Counted from the stretch's first letter, positions 31,170 to 43,024 are shown. The stretch: 64,000 nt of DNA from Xanthostigma xanthostigma (GCA_963575645.1 OY754464.1:28597501-28661500), one strand, 5' to 3'. Numbers and translations are program-made. The notes: a model not told the origin generated them from the sequence alone.

Positions 31170-32000
31170 TGTTTGTTTGTGTATATGTTACGCTCAAAGA
31201 TCGAAAACGCTCAGTGAGCGGAAAAATAGCTCACAACGCGTTGTGGTCACAGTAAAACATCCACATGGCAAAATTCGTTTTATGGCTCTAATGAAAACGC
31301 GCACGACGCGTTGTGGCAATCACAGAAAGACCAAATAGCGAAATTCGTGTCGTGGCTGGCATGCTATTCGATCTCAACGCGTTGTGGCAATGAAGAAAAG
31401 CCATGACGCGTATGGAATATTATTTGATTACGAGGCACACTACTTTCCTGTATTTTTTCATCATTGCCCATGTTTCTTGATTCTTCTATAACGTCAGTAA
31501 TAACTTTCACGTTTAAATTCTGTAATTTGTTTAACTGTTCGTCATTTTCTATATTCTTATCGTTGTTTTGAACATCATTTCATTTTGGTCTTAGAATAGT
31601 AAATTTAGTCAAGTGATCTTGATAATTCATAATAAATTTATAATCTTTATCTGGTTCAGACTGCATATCGATTAAATCAACTTGACATCTAGAATTCATG
31701 CAGTCGGATAGAATAGGTTTCACTACTAAATGTGATATGGTTAAAACAATGAATGCTCAGAACGCGTCATGGCTTTTCTTCATTGCCACAACGCGTTGAG
31801 ATCGAATAGCATGTCGGCCACGACACGAATTTCGCTATTTGGTCTTTCTGTGTTTGCCCCAACGCGTCGTGCGCGTTTTCATTAGAGCCATAACACGAAT
31901 TTCGCAATGTGGATGTTTTACTGTGACCACAACGCGTTGTGGGCTATTTTTCTGCTCACTGAGCGTTTTCGATTTTTGAGCGTAACATATGCAAACAAAC
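31170..32000 (-). mobile_element. Ginger-like DNA transposon derivative with 230-bp inverted arms
   Basis: Left arm about 31170-31420 and right arm about 31757-32000 are inverted copies with few differences. Each arm carries three or four copies of ACGCGTTGTGG-type blocks about 71 bp apart. GACA lies outside both ends (31166-31169 and 32001-32004), a possible 4-bp duplication. The 335-bp centre holds a broken integrase-like frame on the minus strand. Ginger elements are cut-and-paste transposons with gypsy-like integrases and 4-bp duplications, which fits. Confidence 0.65.
31415..31759 (-). pseudogene. KRBA2/Ginger-type integrase fragment
   Basis: Read on the minus strand from about 31759, the frame gives VVKPILSDC then MNSRCQVDLIDMQ and YQDHLTKFTILRP before a TGA at 31582-31580. 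The NSRCQVDLIDMQ...NYQDHLTKF block is the start of the integrase core of KRAB-A domain-containing protein 2 and Ginger transposons; the Asp in QVDLID is the first catalytic residue. After the TGA the same frame stays open for about 55 codons with an acidic, Asn-rich sequence that looks like the tail of the same protein, so the middle with the other catalytic residues has been deleted. It is not functional. Identification is from recognition of the motif. Confidence 0.75.
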
Positions 32001-33528
32001 GACAGATCTATGTATGATAAACACTTCAAATTATAGAGAGTAGAGAAGCCCGAACTTCAAATTATTACATTTTGGCGGGCAAGATACTATTCGTTCAGCT
32101 TTAAATTACCGAGGAGACCAATTAATATTGATTCTATTCAATGTATCGAGTATTTTTCAAGGGACCGGGAAAAATTCAAATTATCGAGAGATTTAAATTA
32201 TTGTCAAATTATCGAGAGTCGACAGACTGTATAAACATATTTAACAAGCTGGGCTTACTGAAAATACTGTGAATAAGTGGTTTAAAAAATTTCAATTCAA
32301 ACAGTCCGCTAAATCAGAGACTTTGCTTGTTCCTTGGTTTCACAAAATTCCGCAGTCCGCTAAATAGAGGTCAGTGATCGGGGTACGAAAAGTGAGTACT
32401 TATGACGTATTGCAGCGGGATCAGTTTTACTTGCGAGTCTCTGATGCATTGTGGAGAGGCGTTCTGTTTGACCGGCCGATCATCAATCGTGATGCACTTC
32501 CTGCTCGACCGTCATTTGTCTGCTTAATTCGCTCCTTGCACTTATATGCCTGAATAATGCAATCTCAAGTTTTCTTGGATTGAACTTTTACATTTCGTTA
32601 AATCTACTTTGTAATCCTTAAGGAAATATTCTAGGAAGTGTGTATCACAGGATTGAGAATATTAAAAATTAATGAGTGCAACAAAAAAAGACAAAAGTGT
32701 AGCGCGACAAAAATGAATACAACGACGGCCTTCTAAATTGATTATCATGATTTTTAAAGATGAAAAGCGGATCCTTAAAGGGGTTATCTAATGCAATACC
32801 TGTATTTCGACGCTGTTTTCGGAATGTTTTTTGGAGGGCTGGTGAAACGACCAAGTATGACATTTTTTGGAGATATTATTCATTTTTGCAGAATATTCAT
32901 GAAATTTTTGACATCGATATATCGACTAGAATTGGTATTGCAGCGTCTCTATAACAAATTGAAAAAGAAAACTTTTTTTTAAGTGAAGTTGAACCTCCTT
33001 CATAAAGGCGTAAAATAACCAAGTTTTGAAGTCGGCGCCAATTTAATAACCCAAGTAGTTACATAAAAAGTGATAGTAATTATATATAATATCTAATATA
33101 CTATTGCCATCCTATTGTCAAAACTAAAGTTATCTGGTCAAAATTCTAGCGCATTTGGTTCATCCGGAGATATCGTTAGCAGTCGGCACTAGGTGAAAAA
33201 ATGGTGATTCGAGAAAAACGTGTTTGAATGTTTGGGTGTACAAGTGGATAACTTGACCTGTCATGCACTATACAATAGACCTCGTAGAAGCCTTGGAGAA
33301 ACGATCGGCGTTACAAAGACCAGAATCCAAGTCGTCGTCGTCAGATCCATAAACAAAAGACAGAGCACTGGGAGCAGCAGAGCGGCTGAACCACAATCGC
33401 CGTGCACTTGCTCCGCTCAGACTCTAAGGCTCCATAACGACCGAAAGAGCTCGAATCTTGAAAAAACCTTTTACCACCGCAGTATAATTACTTTGTAACT
33501 GCGGTTTATAAAAAAAATGTTTTTTTTC
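32001..33528. other. Non-coding sequence, no assigned feature
   Basis: A short stretch near 32245-32340 translates to something like NTVNKWFKKF, faintly reminiscent of a transposase helix-turn-helix, but too short to call. A GC-richer patch at 33250-33460 has no recognisable product. Confidence 0.4.
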
Positions 33529-33580
33529 TAGTGTAACAGGTCAAAAATAAAATTGATTTTTTATTACCTGTTACGCTAGA
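33529..33580. repeat. Small palindrome, possible MITE remnant
   Basis: CTAGTGTAACAGGT ... ACCTGTTACGCTAG, 14-bp arms around a 24-bp AT-rich loop. No flanking duplication identified. Confidence 0.6.
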
Positions 33581-35988
33581 TGACCCCATAAGGGTGTTCT
33601 TAAGCATGTCAGTATGATACAGCCTGTATAAATATTACCATTTCAATACCACAAGTAGGGGAATGCGGTACTAATTCATTTACTTTTCAATTTCTTTATT
33701 TCGCTTAAAACGAAACATTTGGATTGATCTAATTCTAGGTCCAAAATAACACCATTTTTAAAATTGCCAAATACGACCTGACAATCTTTTCTTAAGACTA
33801 TACCAAATTCTAGGGTTATCTACACCACCACATACGTCCAATTTATTATTTTTTAATAATAGACCAAAACTTTAATTGATATTTTTACCAGTTCTTAGAT
33901 CAAAATCTGGGAAGTGAACTCTCGCAATAGAGGAGCCATCGAAACGTCATATAAATAACGACATTAATAAGCGCTCGGCTATTCTCGTAATGTGACGGAC
34001 TTTATTGTGTTTTTGAGTAAAAAAATGTAAATGTGCACAATACGAATTAAAGCAAAGATTGTTATTAATCTACAGTAATTTATTTCAGTTAATAATGTTA
34101 GTTCATTTTTGCAGAAAATAAACTTGCTTTTTATATTACTATCATTTATTATGTTTTATAATTACTTGGAGATTACTGAACACTGTAACTTGTATATGAA
34201 GCTCTGATTATTTCGAACACATTTTTATATACGGTGTGTCCAAATGAAAACTTTCCACGTATTTCATTGTTTTGCCTTTTGGATTATAAATCGGAAACTT
34301 TGAGAGGTATAGCCTTACAGATGTTGTCATGTTGTACCATCCTCAACCATTCCGGCAACCAAAAACATTGTTATTTTAAATGACTCTCTGTAATTTTTCA
34401 ACACATTCACAAGGAGGACCCTACTTTTCACGTAAGTAAAGTACTAGGCTAAAGCTGATGGTTTCTGAAATATTTGAGTTCTAATTTGGAGAGATTTAAT
34501 ATTCATAATTTTAAAAAAATGAGGTGGTGAATTTTTATGATAAACTTCTTTTTCTTCCGGGAAATGGAATAAGGTTGAAAAATACCAAAATTATTGAATT
34601 CATATCACGTGGATAAATTGTCAAAAAAACAACTATTAAAAATTCGATTATTTCTCCAACTTTGACCTCGGGTATTTCAGAAATAATTTGCTGTTTCGGT
34701 ACATAAAAAAATCTTTAAAATGAGGTTTTTCTGAATCCGTCGATGAAATACAGAGTTTCATTAAAAATAACATAGTTACATGTGCCAGGGACGGCGCAAT
34801 AATTGCTTTCCAATTTCTAACTTAAAAAGCATCAAAGTTTTGCATTAAAAGGACCGGAACACCCACTTTTATCCTTAATTTATTAAAAGGCATTTGACTA
34901 TCTAATCTTAGTTTGTAAAATATCTAAACCAAATTATCCATATCCAAAATTTTTGTTTTTCTATCAGTTTGTTTATTCCGAATTAACTCAGCCGATTGTG
35001 ATAGGATTTTCAGTATTGCGTTTTTATAAATCAATGATTACGATAGGACAGAGTACAGACACAAGTGAGCTTGGTTGTCGAGTGTCTATAATTTACAATG
35101 TATCTATCTGGTCCATACGCATTACGGGGCTTCCCATACTCAAAGAGTAGACCTTTATACACGCTTTGATCTACGTAATCCATAAACATTCCTAGTGGAT
35201 TTCGAGGAAACATTGTCTAATTATAATTAGATATATAATTTAATACTACCTAAATTTTGTATGGCGTATAATGCTTAAATTAACCTTCCCGTCAAAACCG
35301 ATATTTATGCGAGAAAATAAGACTTTCACGGACCCCGGAAGCTTTGCCGCGGGCAAGAACAAAGCCATGAATGAGGGCTCAGGTTAGTATGATAACATCA
35401 TAACGTAGGAGTCATCTATACTAATTACGCAAAATTATTCGTATGTTCCTTATTTGTATGAATGAACGGATTTAACCTTAAAACTTTTTGATGAATTTAG
35501 ATAAAACTTTTTCAGAAATGCTAAAGGCTATGTTTTACATTACTATTTAATTACATTTTCGAGGCAAATAATTTAATTACATTTATATGAGCTTCCTATT
35601 ACTCGAGTCCCACCGCTTACGCATATTTCGATCGCCCGCATTTAGAGCAAGGTTATCGATCGAAGGAGGTATGGTAATACGTCTGTAATGCAGACGCGGT
35701 CGCGCAGGCAAATACGCGCGAACGGGCATCTATGCGAACATCTTCTATGAAGACTATTTTTAGTAATTTAATTTTGTTTATAATTATTATTATTATCTAT
35801 TAATAAATTAGTTAGTTAATAATATGTTTGAAAATACATTAAACGTAATTAATTAGTAATAAATAAAAAACAAATACAGATAGTATTTTATAAAAATGTG
35901 CACTGCAGCATAATATGTCTATCTTTTCTAGGCAATCTACAAATACGGGCGACTGTTAATGTGAATATTACGCAAGAAAGACTCTGTT
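33581..35988. other. Non-coding sequence, no assigned feature
   Basis: 35077-35130 matches part of the palindrome at 35989-36080 in inverted orientation (GTCGAGTGTCTATAAT...). A lone CGGTGTGTCC end is at about 34234. GC-rich patches near 35330 and 35690 have no product I recognise. Confidence 0.4.
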
Positions 35989-36080
35989 GTCGAGCATTTG
36001 TAATCTACCATGTTTTTATGTATACACATTACGGTTCCATGTCTACACAGATAGATATTGTAGATTATAGACGCTCGACT
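35989..36080. repeat. Palindromic repeat with GTCGAGC ends
   Basis: GTCGAGCATTTGTAATCTAC and the complement GTCGAGCGTCTATAATCTAC at the other end enclose about 50 bp (ATGTATACACATTACGG...). A diverged copy lies at 35077-35130. Confidence 0.6.
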
Positions 36081-36800
36081 AGCATGTCTACATGAAAGTA
36101 CGTCGGTTAGGTTACGAGATACACACCTATACACATCACAAACACCGGTTTTCTCGATCAATCAGCGACGCTGTGCGTTTGAACTTGGTCAGATGCGAGA
36201 ACATCAATCACTCTGACGCCCCCAGGCCTAGTCCTCCTCCACGCTGCATACTTTTGTATAAGTATCGCGCGTCGTCGTTCGACCGGACGCGACGCTTCTA
36301 CAAGTTCGACACTAACGGCACGTCAGGCCGACCGCGACGGAACGAATTGACCGGAAAATACTCGATCTACAAAAATCATATTTATTGTTTACTAAACTGT
36401 AATGTCATTTACTTGAGATTGAAGCTTGAAAATATTGGGCGCAGTGCTAAACTATGACGACGAAATTGTGTATTGGCTAAATACATCTGTTGTAAATGTA
36501 CAATAATATTGTGTGCGAGCTTGAATAAAAAAAAAGACGAGAGGTGTCGTGGAACACCCGGTTGAAACGAAGTTCTTTTCTCTATTTATTATGTATCATA
36601 TAATGTTTTTACTAATTTGTCTGATAAATTATTCGAACATTTTATTTATAATATAATATAATTATTAAACAAAAATTATACGTGTGATTTGCCACTCTAA
36701 AAAAATAAAAATATCATTTTTGTTGCGCACCTGTCAGGAATCGAACCCGGAACACCCGCATGGTAGAACCATTGACCTTGCCTAGATATCGCTATTTATA
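36081..36800. other. Non-coding sequence with a tRNA-like B-box on the minus strand
   Basis: On the minus strand 36785-36728 contains GGGTTCGATTCC (36750-36736 region), the internal B-box of tRNA genes, with a degenerate tRNA-like body upstream; no complete tRNA fold. It is best read as a tRNA-derived SINE remnant. A 121-codon open frame at 36092-36457 has no recognised domain. Confidence 0.4.
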
Positions 36801-37255
36801 TACAGGGTGTTTGGAAGCTGGGTGCAAAGCCTTAAGGGGGTGTTAGTATAGACCATATAGAACATTTTGAGCCATATTTGTCCTAACCTGTAGCTATTTT
36901 ATTTATTTTTTTAAATGTCAATAAAAATCCATCTTTTTCTTTGACATTTTTTTCTGCAGGGTCTAAATAGTCTGAAAGTGATTTTTTTAGTAAAAACGGT
37001 GCTTTAAAATTATTTGATACCATTAAACACTGCACATTAGGCTAATAAAGTACATAAAAAATATAAACATTTCCACTTAAACTTTGCGTTATTAGCACTT
37101 AATTGGAAAATTTTGGGATTTCGGTACTAAAATCGTAAAAGTTCCCTAAAAAAAATTCTCAGACTTTGCTTAGGACAAATATGGCTCAAAATGTTCTATA
37201 TGGTCTATATTAACACCCCCTTAAGGCTTTGCACCCAGCTTCCAAACACCCTGTA
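36801..37255. mobile_element. TA-flanked MITE with about 95-bp inverted ends
   Basis: TACAGGGTGTTTGGAAGC at the left and its complement at the right, with near-perfect inverted arms of about 95 bp (36801-36893 and 37160-37255). TA flanks both ends. 455 bp, non-coding centre. Ends and TA duplication place it with Tc1/mariner-type MITEs. Confidence 0.88.
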
Positions 37256-37735
37256 TAATATAGGTATATCGATTTTATAATCGAATACTTGATAAAGTCG
37301 AGATTAAAATATGTTGATGAAACGACCAAGTGCGAGGCGAATTCGCGTGGAAAGGATTCCGTACAGTTCCGTTTTCCCTGAGAACTGTAAGACTTAGAAT
37401 TTTCGTTTAGGTTTTCCTGTAAACTATGAATGATGTCCTGTATTTCCTATTTTTTCAAAATACAAATAGTTTCAAAGATGGGGGAGATGCTCGATTTTCG
37501 TATATTTTATCTTTTATCGTAAACCAGGCATGTTGAAATCATAAAAAATATATAGGCACCTTGTATTTCTAATAACAAGCTCTTTCATTTCATACGTTAT
37601 ACATGATGCACTTGAATTTTTTTTTCAATTTTCTAATTTGCTCTCCAAAAATTAACTCACAAAATCGGTATTAGTTTATTTACGCTGTACCGCCGTGATT
37701 GGATCATCTAACTCTATATAGGTACCAGTGGTTTC

Positions 37736-38698
37736 TAAACTTGATGTTACTACGCCTCCCTTAAAAATATTTAATCATAAAATAAAAACACAAACATTTT
37801 TATTGACGTGATAACGTCTTATAAATTGATGAATCACCAATCTTATAAATTGATAAAACACCGGCTGCATGTTCGAAAAAGTGTAACGTAACGTTCCTAA
37901 CGCGTAACGTTCCGCCTGACCCTGTGCGTGCTTTTTGCTAATTTCTCGCTCAATTTAAATCAGATCGGTTTGAAACCAGTCTTATAGTACTAACAGACGG
38001 TCGAACTTGGTTCGAAGCGGACAGCGGATCTGGTCCGCTCCGTACCAAATCTGTTCGTCTGTACAGTAGTCTGCGTGTCCGCCCGGTTCGATGGGAACAG
38101 ATTCGGTCGTCTGTTGCAAGATCCGCCGTACCATGTCCGTTGTCGGACCGGACCAAGTTCGACCGTGTGTTAGCACTATTAAACGAAAGAGGAGAACATT
38201 TTACATAGATTTCGTATAACAGAATTTGCCTAAACAGTTTTTTTATACAAATTTATATAGAAAAATAGCTGTATAAATGCAACATGAAAACGGCTGCATT
38301 TCTAATGTTTAATTCAATTTTTTGACATTAGTATTAATTTGTGAAATGCAACGCCTTCTAAGTTAACTATTGGAATAACTAATTATTATTAGAACATAAT
38401 ACTTTGACAGTTGCAAACGTCACTTTTGACATTTCTTATCATTCCGACACCAAGGATAAGCGGATTGAAACCAAATTTTGGGAGGTTTAGGTTATGTATT
38501 ACGGAATACGTTATCACGTAAAACTATCGTCCGTAAACCGACTTTACAGACAACCAGTTTTTTTCTTATAAAATTTATTTATACAAACTAATGGAAAACG
38601 ATATTTTATTATTGTTTTTAATGAGATGGATGTGCGGCTCCCTTTAGACTACTCCGCGCCTCCCTAAGGAGGCGCGCCTCCCAGTTTGGAAAACGCTG
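37736..38698. mobile_element. hAT-like non-autonomous transposon hosting another MITE
   Basis: Left end CAGTGGTTTCTAAACTT and right end complement CAGCGTTTTCCAAACTGGG fit the common hAT end CAGTGGTTCCCAAAC. Flanks ATAGGTAC / CTATATAC match at 5 of 8, so the duplication is old. The part 37940-38490 is homologous, in inverted orientation, to about 45800-46270. Confidence 0.6.
37985..38178. mobile_element. 194-bp GC-rich MITE with TTA duplication (PIF/Harbinger-like)
   Basis: Ends TAGTACTAACAGACGGTCG and (complement of right end) TAGTGCTAACACACGGTCG. TTA lies on both sides (37982-37984 and 38179-38181). The inverted copy of the host sequence at about 46225-46240 has a single TTA at the same point and no insert, which confirms the boundaries. 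TWA duplications are typical of PIF/Harbinger. Confidence 0.88.
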
Positions 38699-38746
38699 CT
38701 ATATACAGTGGAGTTTCATTTAAGACGCAATATATACATGAGTTTT

Positions 38747-38908
38747 CTTGATACGGTAGCTGTAGAAATCATTAATACATTACAGAACATCGTTCCATAT
38801 AAAACACAACATAGACCGGGCATCCAAGAGAGTTTCGAATGCATTTTAGATGGAACGGTTTTTGTGTAATACATTAATGATTTCCATAGCTACCACATCA
38901 ATGAACTT
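38747..38908. repeat. Foldback element 5 (about 55-bp arms)
   Basis: TTGATACGGTAGCTGTAGAA... at 38747-38800 pairs with ...ATTAATGATTTCCATAGCTACCACATCAA at 38852-38908. Non-coding. Confidence 0.7.
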
Positions 38909-39147
38909 TTTAGTAGATTCAAAGAAAATAAGCGGTGACAGACGGACAAGCAGACAGACACTAGAGTGATCCTCAAAGGTTTCCACTTTCTCAGATCAAC
39001 GGAACCCTAAGAAATTAGATATATGAGCAGTAAATAAAATACAATTTTTTATCCAAAATCTTACTGTTTAATTAGATTATATAAAATTAAAATATCACAG
39101 ACCACCTTAAGAACTTGATTTACAATAAAAATTACAGTTAGTATAAC

Positions 39148-39780
39148 GGACCAATCCGACATAGAAAATGGTGACATTTTGACAAATTAGTTATAATAAA
39201 TACAATTTTATTTCGGCTAACGCGTGCAGTGACGCGAATAACGACTAATAATAGATATGATAATTGCTATTCTTTTCCAAACTTACATGTTACATGGTTT
39301 CACATATAAAAATTAACCAAAGCATGCTTGCCAGCTGCCTAACTAATTTCTTTTTGACAGATCTTCAGAACAAGAGAATAGCTGATCTTTTTAATATAAA
39401 TCTTAGGGAAAAAAATTTGACAAAATTTTATAGGAAAAATAAATCGAATAATAAACCGATATGAAAAATATACTATTATAACAAAGAAAAAAACAAAGTT
39501 ATAGCGCATATTTTTTCTGCGCATGCGCCGATTTTTCCTAAAAACAAGAGGGATTTTCATATTTACATGTCAAGCATCTCAAAAATTTGGTTTTGATCCG
39601 CTCAGCTGTTTTATCTGTATTACGCTTATTACTTACAGCCAAAAAGACAGACTAACAGACGAACATACTTTTTCCAAAAAAAAAAATTCTAAGTCTGGGG
39701 ACCTTAAAATGAAACATTTTAAAAAGTGAATTTTTAACCTAAATTAGAACCATTTCCCACTTGTGGTGTTTGAATGGTAA
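39148..39780 (+). repeat. Family X repeat, copy 1
   Basis: About 630 bp, from GGACCAATCCGAC to GGTGTTTGAATGGTAA. It contains the landmark blocks of the family in order: a degenerate Helitron-like end, AAGCATGC, TTTTTGACAG, a TGCGCATGCGC palindrome (39518-39528), CAAAATTTGG-TT, a GACAGAC block and CCACTTGTGG. Most diverged full-length copy. Confidence 0.75.
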
Positions 39781-40700
39781 AATACCTTTAGTCAAAGTAA
39801 CAATGAAATATTAAAATAATAATGTTTCAGACAATGTTTGAATGGATCAGTTAAATTAAAAACGAAGAATGCTTTGGCTCTTAAAGAACTTAATTAGTAC
39901 TCCGGGGACATTGCACGGTATTCGTACAAGAAAGTCATCAGTTTGCATTGTACTGCCGCCCGTTTGATATCTTGTTAGTTGTATTCCTTTTGTAGAGCGC
40001 ATGGAGGCGGCGTATGTCACAGTTCCCCTGTACCCTCGTTTCATATCGCCTCACCCTCGATTCTTCGCGCGGACAATGTCCTTTTATCTTGTTCATGGAC
40101 TGGGGGTAAAGGCATCGTTTCCCGATCGAGTCACCTGCGGTCGATGACGTTTGTATTTTTGTACTTGACAGAAAAGATTATTACATAATGTTATTTTGTA
40201 CGAAGGAACTCAACACGCGCCTTTGCTTGCGTGAAAGTCAATTTTGCTCGTAAATTCGCTGACATTAATTTCAGTTTTGACAGAAAGTCTAGCTTAAAGC
40301 AGTACGCTACACTTGGAGTTTAGATAATAATAAGTAGACTAGCTTTTTATTCATTTAAAATGCTCCATCGAAATCCAATGGAAATAAAGTTCTACCTTTT
40401 GAGTGGAGAAAAACTAATTTAAATTTCGAAAAATATTTTAGATTGTATAAGAGCCCTATTCATTTACGCGAGGGAGACCGGATCCTTTCCAAAAGCGAAT
40501 TTTATAGTGTTTTGGACGTTTTCAATGATCAATACTAATTTTGAACATTTCTTTCGGCCACTATGCACTGTCCGAAATCGAGTATAGATCGTTAACACAT
40601 ATATCACACACGTGTCAGCGTAGAATGTGTTTTTTTATGTGTAAAGAAGGTGGTAAATGTACGTCGAACTCACTGAGCTCTAATCATATGGACTGTGAAT
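39781..40700. other. Non-coding sequence, no assigned feature
   Basis: No gene recognised; a GC-richer stretch at 39950-40130 carries only short open frames. The last bases (CTGTGAAT) are duplicated by the next hAT insertion. Confidence 0.4.
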
Positions 40701-41260
40701 CAGGCCCGGCAGGTATAGTGGGTTGAGTGGGTAGCATGACCCACTCGAAAAATCCCGAGTAGGAAAATACCCACTCGAAATAATCGAACATCATATATCA
40801 TTAACTATGTCCATTTACAAATTTCAAATTTAACGCGGAAAACAAGCGCGGTCGGAGAGTTTTTCTGTCCTTCGTCGACTGAAAACGTATCTAAGATCAA
40901 CAATGTCGCAAAATCGTCTGAACAACGTCGCTCTCTTACATATTTATTCGGATATGACCGACGAGCTCGATCTGGAGAAACTGATAAATGAGTTTATTTC
41001 GCGAAATTCGAAACGTGCAAGTGTTTTTGCTTTGCGAGAATGAGTTTCCTTTGGCAAAATGACATGATTTTTATGAACAAAGAACACAACAAAAACAATT
41101 GTAGCAATTTCTCATGATTTGAATATCTATGAAAATTATATTTTGAAAATTTTTCCTGATCCATATACGTTTTTGCCTACCCCCCCCCCCCCCCCCTGTT
41201 CCCGCTAATAATAATATTAATCAATTACCCACTCGGGTCGGACATGACCTGCCGGGCCTG
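40701..41260 (+). mobile_element. Deleted hAT transposon with perfect 8-bp duplication
   Basis: CAGGCCCGGCAGGT at the left and ACCTGCCGGGCCTG at the right are exact inverses. CTGTGAAT occurs on both sides (40693-40700 and 41261-41268). The 560-bp body keeps the C-terminal end of a hAT transposase and a run of about 19 C at 41180. Confidence 0.95.
40834..41043 (+). pseudogene. hAT transposase C-terminal fragment
   Basis: A 69-codon frame ends at TGA 41041-41043. It reads ...SFSVLRRLKTYLRSTMSQNR, then LNNVALLHIYSD and LDLEKLINEFISR. This is the dimerisation region at the C-terminus of hAT transposases (SFS-LRRLKTYLRSTM-Q-RL--LALL-I), of the ZMYM1-like kind. An in-frame TAA at 40831 closes it on the left and all of the catalytic part is missing, so it is a relic carried by a deletion derivative. 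The fragment itself has no internal stop, in line with the perfect target duplication. Confidence 0.85.
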
Positions 41261-41925
41261 CTGTGAATACTGAATAGCCTGTTAGTCCCTATAAAATGCA
41301 CGAAGCATTGCGGCGGATCATGGATCACACGTACTGAGGTGACAACATTTTCACCGAAAGTGGTAACAGTGAAAATTCGTGTAGATACAAAAAAAGTTTA
41401 AATAGTTTTTTGTTCAGCTCGAGATTTACTATCGGAAACTGCTGAGATATATTTTTTTGTACTTCAAACTCAACTAGAAGTGTTTTTTTTCAAATGAAAA
41501 CGTGTATTTTTTTCTCTACAAATTCCCTATAAGATTTTCATAAGGTTACATAAGAAAATATTCGAGAAAAACGTTATGAATTTTTAAGATTGTTTAACCC
41601 TTTAGTAAACATACTAATGTCTTACTAAAATTTAAATGATAACGGCCCGACAGGACCTGACTTTGAAATGTTTAAGAAAACACTAGTGTGCGGATATGAA
41701 TTTTCTTACTGGAGTGTATTTAATTTGGTCCAGATATTTAATTGACAATAATATGATTTTAAATTGTCTGTAATGGGCAAATACATTATATTGTCGGCAT
41801 GGTTTTGGCACTGCGACCCGAGTTTTCTTAAATTTTCTATTTTATATATTAAAATTTGTTTTTTATGTTTAAGAAAATAATAACTAAATATATTACACAT
41901 ACTTTGAATACAGCATTATATTGCC
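41261..41925. other. Non-coding AT-rich sequence
   Basis: Nothing recognised. Ends in ATATTGCC, the target site of the next hAT MITE. Confidence 0.4.
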
Positions 41926-42165
41926 CAGCCCAGGATCTAGGATTTTTTCGAACCAGCGTTTGAGATAAATTACTTAAAAAAAGTTATATAGTGGTTCGCA
42001 TTTTTCGTGAAAAGAAAAACAAGCAGATTGAGTAAATCGGAATAAGGACAGATTGGATGTGGTTTTCAACCATATTATACGAGTATTATGATTTTGACGC
42101 CCCCTGAAACTGCCGTCCGGGGCGGGTGCCCCGGTTTGCCCTACCCCCCCCCAGATCCAGGGCTG
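41926..42165. mobile_element. 240-bp hAT MITE with perfect 8-bp duplication
   Basis: Left end CAGCCCAGGATCTAGG, right end complement CAGCCCTGGATCTGGG. ATATTGCC lies on both sides (41918-41925 and 42166-42173). The right third is GC-rich (GTCCGGGGCGGGTGCCCCGG) and gives short open frames that are not genes. Confidence 0.92.
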
Positions 42166-43024
42166 ATATTGCCTATAATGCACTTTTCCAGAGATATAGA
42201 TTTTTATATAACATTTCCCCAAAATTATACGTGAACGTTTTTTCGTTATCTATAATTTTTGCTTAATCTAAAAGAGTTAAACTTTCGAATAATCAGTTTT
42301 TCAAAATTTTGTGTGCCACTCTCTCTCATTTTATCAATATGTTAAAAATAACATTTTTTATAATAAATTAATTATTTGAATAGTTGAAGATTACGACATC
42401 GTGAGCTCTAAGTCACTTATCAATATGGCGTCGTTAAAGTCGGTTTCTCACAATGGCCGCCGTTCAATATCCATGCGTTGGAGATCAATGGTCGAACCGA
42501 TATGCGAGACAAGTATTTTTGTTAGTCGGAGTGGACTTCGATGTCCCGGCACATATCGTTAACCATATATAATAGGTCTCGTCACCGCTTGTCTAGCTTA
42601 AAGTGACAGTTCAGGGGGCGCGGGCGACGTGCTCTCTTGTATAACCGTATAATGGAGAACTGCCCCCTGCTCGAAGCTATGTTATTATGTGTCAGAGAAA
42701 ACTTTTTGACGTATAGATGGTCAAAATAGCTACATCCACACTTCTTCCATATTATAATTGGACACTATAAGTATAGCTACATTATTTATTTGTGTGAATA
42801 ACGTTCACAGCGTATTAGTAATTAGGTCATTACTTGACGTGAGTGACATTTATAAATATTACCGATATTCAAAAACATGTTGATAAAATATATCGATTAA
42901 TCGACATACTGATAGACCGATATACCTACCGACGACTTTATTGATAGATGTAATGAGTTATTCTTTTGCCACTGAACAATATAACAACCTATTGACCAAG
43001 CTAATGATTCATTATCTAACATTT
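42166..43024. other. Non-coding sequence, no assigned feature
   Basis: No gene or repeat boundary recognised. Confidence 0.4.

Larger units (their letters stand above)
37325..39011 (+). repeat. Second copy of the GTGCGAG/GGAACCC element, expanded by insertions
   Basis: Starts ACCAAGTGCGAGGCGAATTCGCG and reads GATTCCGTACAG; the far end has CAGACGGACAAGCAGACAGACA and ACGGAACCCTAAGAA. Between them lie a hAT element (37736-38698), inside that a TTA-flanked MITE (37985-38178), and a foldback (38747-38908), making the copy 1.7 kb instead of about 340 bp. Confidence 0.55.

Noticed and set aside
32230-32340. pogo/Tigger-like transposase helix-turn-helix
   Set aside because: Only about 15 residues look similar and stops follow quickly; no inverted ends found.
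36092-36457. 121-codon ATG frame
   Set aside because: Low-complexity basic product with no recognisable domain; GC-rich patch only.
36728-36785. tRNA gene on the minus strand
   Set aside because: Only the B-box and part of a body are present; no acceptor stem, so a SINE remnant is likelier.
41974-42222. 82-codon minus-strand frame with Gly/Pro-rich part
   Set aside because: Runs through the GC-rich end of a hAT MITE and its 8-bp duplication.
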